Origin: CAYXFZ01 sp964464385
GTDB taxonomy: Bacteria > Planctomycetota > UBA1135
Reading direction: 5' to 3'
Assembly (NCBI GenBank): GCA_964464385.1
Contig: CAYXFZ010000019.1
Coordinates: forward strand, 1-30,360
DNA length: 30,360 nt
In this document: positions 24,779 to 30,360 of the stretch, piece after piece
How positions within the stretch are numbered: the stretch's first letter is position 1
How the letters are laid out: every line of letters begins with the position of its first letter
Program-made: the position numbers and the translations under genes
Notes under the pieces: model-generated
What the model saw: only the letters and a program-made list of their open reading frames with translations
Databases searched by the model: none
What the model was told of the DNA's origin: nothing

Positions 24779-26527
24779 ATGAACAATCCCCTTCGCATCC
24801 TTCCCTTCTTGGCCCTTGTCGGGCTTGTTGCTGGTGCTTCCGCTCAGCAAGACGACTTCTACATGAATCCCTCAACGGATCTTGATCCCAATGGATCTGG
24901 CTACATGACCTATGTTTCCGGTGGCACGAGTCGTGCCCTGGGCGATGTCGTTGCCGGCCCATTCGATGTAGAGACCACCCCTTATGACAATCGCTGCCTC
25001 GGAGTCGAGGAAGCTTGGGGTCATTTTTGGATCACGGGTCGAGGTCATACCACGATCGGCGACAACTACATGGTTCACAAGTACGACATGAATGGGATTT
25101 GGATTAACAGTTTCCCGCAAAATGTCAGTTCACCCAATGTAGGGGGCTGGGGTGGTCGAGACATGGAGGCTGACGATGCCAACAACACCCTCTGGGTGGG
25201 TAATGACAATGGCCATGTTGAAATCATGACCTACGACCCAATAACGGGCGGTCTAACTTATTCCAGCTCGATGATTACGGGCGTGCCGACTACGGTTCGG
25301 GCGCTTTGCCTCAATACCACCAGCGGTAATTTCTTTACGAAGTCCTTTACCGGGGACATGTACGAGTTCGATTCCAACGGCACAGTCATTAACAGCATTG
25401 TCAATGCTGGTGTTTCTGCCTACGGTTTTGGCTGGGATGCTGCCAATGGCACCATCTGGTCTAGCACGACTGGTGCTGCCGCTACCGAAATCGATCCCGT
25501 TACCGGCAACGAAACTGGCCGCACTTTCAGCACGGCCCTCGGTGGCTCCCAAGGTGGCGCCGACATCTACATGGATAGCCGGAATACCAATGGCCCGTCT
25601 CTGGTCATGTTGCACCAGACCGCTCCGGACAGCATTGCGGTTTACGACACTTCGGGTTCGCCCCCTCCTCCTCCTCCTGGCTCGATCGTTGAGATCAGTG
25701 CCATGACGGTTCCCAACTCTCAGATTGACATGGACTCCTTGCCACTCGGCCCGGTGACCACCGCGGATCTGAACGCTGCGGGCAACAATGGTGGCGCCAC
25801 CATGGCGAACATGACCATGTTTGCAAAGACCACTTCCGCTGCGGGTGTTTACAACACCGGTGTGTGTGGTTTCGCCCTGGCTGCTGGTTCCGGCACTGGC
25901 GGCACGGGCATGGAGATCATTGATGACTCCGGTTCTGCTGCCTTCGATGCCATGACCATCTCCATCGATTTGGGTGGTGATTGCACCGAGATCGGCGTTC
26001 TCATTGCCGACTGGGTTGGACCAGGGCTCTTGAACTTCTACGACAAGGGCGCTCTCATGGCTTCCTACACCACGAGCACTTACCAAGCCTGTGGCGATCT
26101 GTTCTTCCAAATGACGGGAGCCACGTTTGACCAAGTAGACATTGATGTTTCCACCACAGGTGGCAACTGGTGCCTCCCCCAACTCTGGATTGAGCAAACG
26201 GGCCCGCCCCCGCCGCCAGTTCCGACCTTGGCCGTCACCAACCTGATTGCTGGGCAAACCGCCAGTGTAGATCTCGGTGGTCGCCGTATCATTAAACAAG
26301 GCTTCTTCGTGTGGTCTTTGGCGGGTGGAGGTCCAGTGAATACGCCGTTTGGTACCGGCTATGTCAGCCCTCCCTACACGGTGGTGAAAATGCCAACCGA
26401 TGCCACGGGATCTGCCAATTTGACCCAACCCGTTCCAACTGGAACGACAGGGATTAATGTTTGGTTCCACGGCGCCGACTTACGTTCGGCCACTCTGACG
26501 AACGCATTGGCAATGACGATCGGTTAA
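24779..26527 (+). CDS. Secreted multidomain protein with proline linkers
   Basis: A 582-residue exported protein with no recognised enzyme motif. Signal peptide MNNPLRILPFLALVGLVAGASA. Residues 25-290 look like a beta-propeller (repeated strands such as YMVHKYDMNGIWINSF, NTLWVGNDNGHVEIMTYD, ATEIDPVTGNETG). A PPPPPP linker leads to a second beta domain (about 300-475). A second proline linker leads to a C-terminal domain of about 100 residues, similar to that of the upstream protease. Residues 496-505 are encoded by 29 bases identical to an Illumina adapter and are not biological. The stop abuts the stop of the convergent diiron gene with no base between. Function unknown; probably surface or extracellular. 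Confidence 0.85.
   Translation: MNNPLRILPFLALVGLVAGASAQQDDFYMNPSTDLDPNGSGYMTYVSGGTSRALGDVVAGPFDVETTPYDNRCLGVEEAWGHFWITGRGHTTIGDNYMVHKYDMNGIWINSFPQNVSSPNVGGWGGRDMEADDANNTLWVGNDNGHVEIMTYDPITGGLTYSSSMITGVPTTVRALCLNTTSGNFFTKSFTGDMYEFDSNGTVINSIVNAGVSAYGFGWDAANGTIWSSTTGAAATEIDPVTGNETGRTFSTALGGSQGGADIYMDSRNTNGPSLVMLHQTAPDSIAVYDTSGSPPPPPPGSIVEISAMTVPNSQIDMDSLPLGPVTTADLNAAGNNGGATMANMTMFAKTTSAAGVYNTGVCGFALAAGSGTGGTGMEIIDDSGSAAFDAMTISIDLGGDCTEIGVLIADWVGPGLLNFYDKGALMASYTTSTYQACGDLFFQMTGATFDQVDIDVSTTGGNWCLPQLWIEQTGPPPPPVPTLAVTNLIAGQTASVDLGGRRIIKQGFFVWSLAGGGPVNTPFGTGYVSPPYTVVKMPTDATGSANLTQPVPTGTTGINVWFHGADLRSATLTNALAMTIG
26265..26293 (-). other. Illumina P5 adapter sequence embedded in the assembly
   Basis: Twenty-nine consecutive bases equal the reverse complement of the Illumina P5 flow-cell oligo, beginning GTGTAGATCTCGG and ending CGCCGTATCATT. 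On the minus strand they translate to the peptides MIRRPPRST and NDTATTEIYT, known hallmarks of adapter contamination. They replace coding sequence rather than add to it, because the spacing of the flanking domain matches the neighbouring protease exactly. Confidence 0.97.
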
Positions 26528-27148
26528 TCAATTGTCCACTTGCTGGCTTGCATGCTCTTCTAGTGCATCCAGCCAACATTCGAAGAGCGCCTCCTCCTTG
26601 GTTTGCACCTGGACGAGGCGCTCTTTCCATTCTGGCTGGATTTCTTCAAGGCGCTTTTTCATCTCGGCGAGGTGCTTGATCTCGTCCTTTTGAATGTTGG
26701 CGACGGAAATGGGCGCACCGACGGATTGCAAGGCGGCTTCGTAGGCCGGATAGAAAACGTCTGCCTTGAGCTCGATGGCGACGCTGGACAGAAGGTAGTT
26801 GACTTCGGTTTTGTGCGGCTCGTCGAGATCGGCCAAGGCCTCTTCGGCCGCGGCATCCACCCCCTGCAGCCAAGCTTCGCCCAAGTCGCCAGCCAAAGTG
26901 TGTTCGTCGGAAAAGGTGCGCACGGTGTCCTTGTCCTCGGCGAGCCGCAAGGCAAAACGCTTGAGCCGCAGGGCGTGTCCGGTTTCTTCCAAAGCGTGTT
27001 GCAAGCCTTCGACGTCCAAGAATTCAGCTCGGCGACTTTTGAACATCTTGCGGGCGCCCACGTATTCCATGCGCGCCAAGGTGTTGATGAGCTTGGCGTG
27101 GAGCTGAGGGTCGCGCACGATGGCGTTCAGAATGGCTTGGAGTCGCAT
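26528..27148 (-). CDS. Ferritin-like diiron protein in the biotin operon
   Basis: A 206-residue, all-helical, soluble protein. Start at 27148 is preferred, since the frame upstream is proline/arginine-rich spacer and runs into bioA. The putative iron ligands follow the ferritin-like pattern E...ExxH...E...ExxH: E28 (RMEYVGARK), E55/H58 (EETGH), E126 (VAIELKAD) and E156/H159 (DEIKH), spaced about 27-30 residues within each helix pair. Such proteins activate oxygen (monooxygenase, desaturase, hydroxylase) or store or detoxify iron. It is not clearly rubrerythrin, bacterioferritin or MiaE. It is the last gene of a minus-strand unit bioB-bioFD-bioA, 50 bases after bioA. Function unknown; a link to biotin metabolism is inference from position. 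Confidence 0.82.
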   Translation of the reverse strand: MRLQAILNAIVRDPQLHAKLINTLARMEYVGARKMFKSRRAEFLDVEGLQHALEETGHALRLKRFALRLAEDKDTVRTFSDEHTLAGDLGEAWLQGVDAAAEEALADLDEPHKTEVNYLLSSVAIELKADVFYPAYEAALQSVGAPISVANIQKDEIKHLAEMKKRLEEIQPEWKERLVQVQTKEEALFECWLDALEEHASQQVDN

Positions 27149-27198
27149 GGGAGGGGACAGGTTTCGAGAATGGGGTCGGGGACGCGAGGGCAGAGAAG

Positions 27199-28500
27199 TT
27201 AGGACGCGAGGGCCGGGGTGACTTTGTCTAGAACTTCCAGCATGGCCGCGGCCACTTGCTGGCATTCTTCTGGAGTCAAGCAGGAAGGGGGCATTGCGTA
27301 GAGGACATGGCCAAGGGGCCGCAGCAACACATTCGGAAGGGAGCGGCAAGCGCGGCGCAGTTCGTCCCCGACGCTGGCATGGTAGCCGCCGTCTTCGCTG
27401 CGCACATCCAGGGCGACGATGCCGCCGATTTGGCGGAGCTTGTTAACGCGATCGTCGGTTTGCAGATCGGCCAAGCCCGTGAGGATTTGTTGGCCGATGC
27501 GGTTCAGCTTATCGGCGGTGTTCTCTTCGCCGAAGATTTGCAGGGAGGCGCGGGCAACAGCACAGCCCAGTGGATTGCCGGTAAAGGTGTGGCCATGGAA
27601 AAAAGCTTGCGTCCGATCCTCCTCGGAATAAAAGGCCTGAAAAACCTCTTCGGTGGTGAGGGTTGCGGCCAGCGGCAGCATGCCACCCGTCAGTCCTTTG
27701 GCGAGGCAAAGAAAGTCGGATTGCAAGGTGTCGCAGGCAAGCGCCGTGCCGGTGCGGCCAAAACCCGTCATGACTTCATCGGCGACGAAGAAGGCGCCGT
27801 TCGCGTCACAGCATTGTCGGGCTTGGCGCAAAAAATCCGCCGAGTGCAAAACCATCCCGGCGGCACCCTGCACTCGGGGTTCGCAGACGAAGGCGGCGAT
27901 TTGGCCGGGGTGTGCAGCGAAGGCGTGTTCCATGGCCTGGGCGTCGGCCGGGATGCGCAGGACTTCGAAGAGCAGCGGTTCAAACTCTTGAAAGAAGGGC
28001 GTCGGATCGCCGACGGCCATGGCACCGAAGGTATCGCCATGAAAGCCGCCCTCGAGGGCCAGGAAGATCGTGCGATTGGCTTCGCCCCGGCGGCGTTGCG
28101 CCAGAAATGCCAATTTCAAGGCGGTTTCTACGGCAGTGGAGCCGTTGTCGGAATAAAACACCCGGCTCAGTCGCCGCGGGCTGTCCGCTGGTGTTTTCGT
28201 ACCCGCAAACTCTACCAATTCCGCGGCCAAGCGGGCCGCGGGTTCATGGCTAAAGCCGGCGAAGAGCACATGATCCAGTTGCTCGGCTTGCTCTTGCAGG
28301 GCCGTTACCAAACGGGGGTGACTGTGGCCATGTAGGCAGGCCCACCAAGACGAAATGCCATCCAGCAAACGCCGACCGTCGGCCAGTTCTAGCCAAGCGC
28401 CTTGAGCAGCAATGACCCCCAGCGGCTCCGGATCGGTGCCGTGCTGGGTGTAAGGATGCCAGCTGTGCTTAGCGTCCAGCGAGAGCCAATCGGGGAGCAT
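27199..28500 (-). CDS. bioA: Adenosylmethionine-8-amino-7-oxononanoate aminotransferase
   Basis: A 433-residue PLP class-III aminotransferase making 7,8-diaminononanoate from 8-amino-7-oxononanoate in biotin synthesis. Hallmarks: HPYTQ near the N-terminus, DGISSWWACLHGHSHP (substrate-binding WW typical of BioA), the PLP aspartate in FFVADEVMTGFGRTG and the Schiff-base lysine K268 in LCLAKGLTGG. S-adenosylmethionine is the usual amino donor; the sequence does not prove it against lysine. The start lies 32 bases inside the 3' end of the upstream bioF-bioD gene, so translation is coupled. Length is normal. Confidence 0.96.
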   Translation of the reverse strand: MLPDWLSLDAKHSWHPYTQHGTDPEPLGVIAAQGAWLELADGRRLLDGISSWWACLHGHSHPRLVTALQEQAEQLDHVLFAGFSHEPAARLAAELVEFAGTKTPADSPRRLSRVFYSDNGSTAVETALKLAFLAQRRRGEANRTIFLALEGGFHGDTFGAMAVGDPTPFFQEFEPLLFEVLRIPADAQAMEHAFAAHPGQIAAFVCEPRVQGAAGMVLHSADFLRQARQCCDANGAFFVADEVMTGFGRTGTALACDTLQSDFLCLAKGLTGGMLPLAATLTTEEVFQAFYSEEDRTQAFFHGHTFTGNPLGCAVARASLQIFGEENTADKLNRIGQQILTGLADLQTDDRVNKLRQIGGIVALDVRSEDGGYHASVGDELRRACRSLPNVLLRPLGHVLYAMPPSCLTPEECQQVAAAMLEVLDKVTPALAS

Positions 28501-30256
28501 GAAACCAAGAGGGGAGGGAGTTTTCTTCTAACCAAGCATCCAAGTCTTGGGTTGTAGGGCCGTCGCCCGCAAACCACGGCACTTGGAAGAGCGGGATCGA
28601 GCCCAAGCGCGCCCGCAATGAGGCGGCGTTGTCGGGGTGGGGATCGCCGACCAAAAAGACGGCCTGCACGGTGAGGCCGCGGCCTTGCGCCGCTTCCAAA
28701 CTCAGCAAGGTGTGATTGAGAGTGCCCAGAGTGGAGCGCGCTACCAAGATCAGGGGCCAGGCCAACAAACTCAGAAAATCAGCTTGGTCTTGTTCGGCAT
28801 TGAGCGGGACCCGCAGACCGCCGGCGCATTCCAAAATCCAGTCGGCATCCGAGGTCTCAGCTACGGTCTGTTGGACTTGGGTGTGCAAATCTTCAGCGCG
28901 AAGGTGCGTATTTTCTTGTTGCGCGGCTTGATCCACAGAGGCGGGGGCGGCAAATTGGAAACAAGGAGTGGTAGCGGCCTCGGCAGGCAAGTCGGTCAAG
29001 CGCAACACCTCTTGGGTGTCGGAATCCGGCCCGGTTTGCACGGGCTTGAGATAGCGGGCCTGGATGTTTTGGCGGACGGCGTCTCGCAAGAGCAGGGCGG
29101 CGATAGTGGTCTTGCCGACCGAGGTGTCGGTGCCGCAAACGACAAAACCAGTCTTGGTCTTAGCCATGGCTCCGACAATGGCCTTGGCCAAGGAGCGAAT
29201 CTCCTCTGGCGAGTGGTCGGCATGGCACACGACGCGCAGTCGGGAAGTTCCCTCGGGCACGGTCGGTGGTCGAATGCCGCGCACATCAAAGCCAGCCGCG
29301 CGGATTTTTTGCGCCACATCCATGGTGTGCATGGGGGACCCCAAGAGCACCGGCACGATGGCGGAACCGCCGTCCGTTTCGATGCCGCTGGCTGCAAGAT
29401 GCTGACGCAGTTCTTCGGCGGCGGCCAAGGCGCGTTGGCCGCGTTCGGGTTCGGCTTGGGCGACGCGGATGGACTCTGCCAGGGCCGCGGCGGTGGCTGG
29501 AGGAATGGCCGTAGTGAACACAAAAGAGCGGCCGCGCTGCAGAATCGTATCCACGGTTTTTTGGGAACCACAAACAAAGCCGCCGCCAATTCCCAGAGCC
29601 TTGCCGCCCGTAAACATGCGCACCAAGAGGCGCGGGTGCTGGAAGAAGGGCAAAATCCCCGCGGAATGCGCTTCATCCACGGTCATCCAAGCGTCGTGTT
29701 CCTCGCAAAGTTGGGCCAGGGCCTGCAGGGGCGCCAACGTCCCCGCCATCGAGTCCACGTGTTCGCAGACCATGATGCGGCGCCGCGCGCTAGCGTGTCT
29801 TTGCAGTTGTGCCGCCAAGCCCTCCAAGTTTGCCAGGTCAAACACTTGAACCTGGGCTTGGGCCGCGCGACAGCCCTCAATCAGCGAGGCGTGGTTGCCC
29901 ACAGCACTGAAGAGGACATCTTCGGCACCGGCTAAACTTTGCAAGAGACCTAGATTCGCTTGCCAGCCACTTGGAAAGAGCAGCGCGGCCTCGGCGCCGC
30001 ACCAGCGCGCGGCTTCTGTTTCAGCCTCTTCGTGTGCGCCGCAATGGCCGCGCAGTAAGCGCGAGGATGCTGTGCCGACACCAAATTCCTGGATGGCCGC
30101 AATCGCCACTTGCTTGAGCCGAGAGTCTTGGGACAGAGCGAGGTAGTCATTGGAAGAAAAATCCAGACCCAAGGGAAAATCTACCGTTCGCTGCAAACCA
30201 TTTTTTTCCCAGAGGGCCATTTCTTGCTCCAGACCTCTTGGCAAGTCCGCTTTCAT
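28469..30256 (-). CDS. bioF/bioD: Fused 8-amino-7-oxononanoate synthase / dethiobiotin synthetase
   Basis: A 595-residue bifunctional protein. Residues 1-365 are BioF, a PLP alpha-oxoamine synthase that joins pimeloyl-ACP (or -CoA) and alanine: FSSNDYLAL, SSRLLRGHCGAHEEAE, NHASLIEG, DEAHSAG and the cofactor lysine K219 in GGKALGIGGGF. Residues 367-595 are BioD, which closes the ureido ring of dethiobiotin using CO2 and ATP: P-loop GTDTSVGKTT (375-384), KPVQTG and STLGTLNHTLLSLEA. The canonical EGAGG loop reads ECAGG here. The two domains join with almost no linker. The start overlaps the bioB stop (ATGA), and the 3' end overlaps bioA by 32 bases, so the whole operon is translationally coupled. 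Confidence 0.95.
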   Translation of the reverse strand: MKADLPRGLEQEMALWEKNGLQRTVDFPLGLDFSSNDYLALSQDSRLKQVAIAAIQEFGVGTASSRLLRGHCGAHEEAETEAARWCGAEAALLFPSGWQANLGLLQSLAGAEDVLFSAVGNHASLIEGCRAAQAQVQVFDLANLEGLAAQLQRHASARRRIMVCEHVDSMAGTLAPLQALAQLCEEHDAWMTVDEAHSAGILPFFQHPRLLVRMFTGGKALGIGGGFVCGSQKTVDTILQRGRSFVFTTAIPPATAAALAESIRVAQAEPERGQRALAAAEELRQHLAASGIETDGGSAIVPVLLGSPMHTMDVAQKIRAAGFDVRGIRPPTVPEGTSRLRVVCHADHSPEEIRSLAKAIVGAMAKTKTGFVVCGTDTSVGKTTIAALLLRDAVRQNIQARYLKPVQTGPDSDTQEVLRLTDLPAEAATTPCFQFAAPASVDQAAQQENTHLRAEDLHTQVQQTVAETSDADWILECAGGLRVPLNAEQDQADFLSLLAWPLILVARSTLGTLNHTLLSLEAAQGRGLTVQAVFLVGDPHPDNAASLRARLGSIPLFQVPWFAGDGPTTQDLDAWLEENSLPSWFHAPRLALAGR

Positions 30257-30360
30257 ACCGAAAGCGGCACCGCAGCGGGTTTCGCGTTGGTGCGCAGGCC
30301 CAACCTTTGAAACACCTCTTGGTCGCTACCACGCCTAGCATTGGGAGCCGTGAGTAATTT
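30253..30360 (-). CDS. bioB: Biotin synthase, C-terminal fragment
   Basis: An open frame entering from the right edge of the window, 35 residues plus stop: KLLTAPNARRGSDQEVFQRLGLRTNAK and a short tail. This matches the end of biotin synthase, the radical-SAM enzyme that inserts sulfur into dethiobiotin (E. coli BioB has KLLTTPNP..DKDLQLFRKLGL at the same place, from memory). The catalytic cysteines lie outside the window. Its TGA overlaps the ATG of the bioF-bioD gene (ATGA), which supports both the frame and the operon. The tail after the LGL motif is short compared with the E. coli protein. Confidence 0.82.
   Translation of the reverse strand, partial: KLLTAPNARRGSDQEVFQRLGLRTNAKPAAVPLSV

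Noticed and set aside
26080..26292. Minus-strand ORF beginning MIRRPPRSTL
   Set aside because: It is the translation of the Illumina P5 adapter plus antisense of the exoprotein gene, a known artefact peptide.
25253..26470. 405-codon minus-strand open frame
   Set aside because: Antisense to the proline-linker exoprotein; composition is Arg/Gly/His-rich and it contains adapter-derived residues.
27256..28335. 359-codon plus-strand open frame
   Set aside because: Antisense to bioA; no domain visible.
28637..29935. 432-codon plus-strand open frame
   Set aside because: Antisense to bioF-bioD, whose catalytic motifs are unambiguous; a shadow of codon bias.

Overview
The window (about 30.4 kb, roughly 60% GC by eye) is a gene-dense piece of a bacterial chromosome. 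It encodes housekeeping enzymes mixed with large secreted, repeat-built proteins. Seven FG-GAP repeats, HAF-type repeats, a secreted S8 protease, proline-linker exoproteins and a recurring C-terminal domain on these proteins point to Planctomycetota or a related environmental lineage. That placement is an inference from gene style, not from a marker gene. No tRNA, rRNA, CRISPR array, insertion sequence or prophage was recognised. No stretch over 300 bases lacks a gene; the longest gap is 268 bases (10665-10932).

Layout. 1-3720: end of a purine nucleoside phosphorylase, a 2-Cys peroxiredoxin, a PduO-type cobalamin adenosyltransferase, a convergent patatin-like phospholipase, a DUF523 protein and an XdhC-like protein. 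3795-11719: a plus-strand run of a secreted helical-repeat protein, an ECF sigma factor overlapping a second secreted helical-repeat protein, PcrA helicase, PgpA, a membrane HAMP/PP2C-like protein with eroded catalytic motifs, a MazG-like protein with a Cys-rich tail, a possible 34-residue Cys protein, a small CxxC protein and a lipoprotein MsrB. 11710-13960: ferredoxin-NADP reductase (interrupted by a 10-N gap), a short-chain dehydrogenase and a 160-residue relic of an ABC/adaptor efflux operon. 14000-17978: a DUF4399 lipoprotein, a HAF-repeat protein and a DUF1028-esterase fusion. 17912-20587: class I fumarase and a threonine/serine dehydratase. 20577-26527: the exoprotein block (FG-GAP protein, S8 protease, proline-linker protein). 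26528-30360, minus strand: a biotin operon ordered bioB (C-terminal end only), bioF-bioD fusion, bioA, then a ferritin-like diiron protein.

The biotin operon is the clearest pathway. BioF makes 8-amino-7-oxononanoate, BioA converts it to 7,8-diaminononanoate, BioD closes the ureido ring and BioB inserts sulfur. The co-directional diiron protein has no assigned role in this pathway and is the best candidate for something undescribed.

Assembly quality needs attention. Besides the N gap, 29 bases at 26265-26293 are identical to the reverse complement of the Illumina P5 oligo and lie inside a coding sequence. The truncated permease at 13478-13960 could also be a misassembly, although a real deletion fits equally well.
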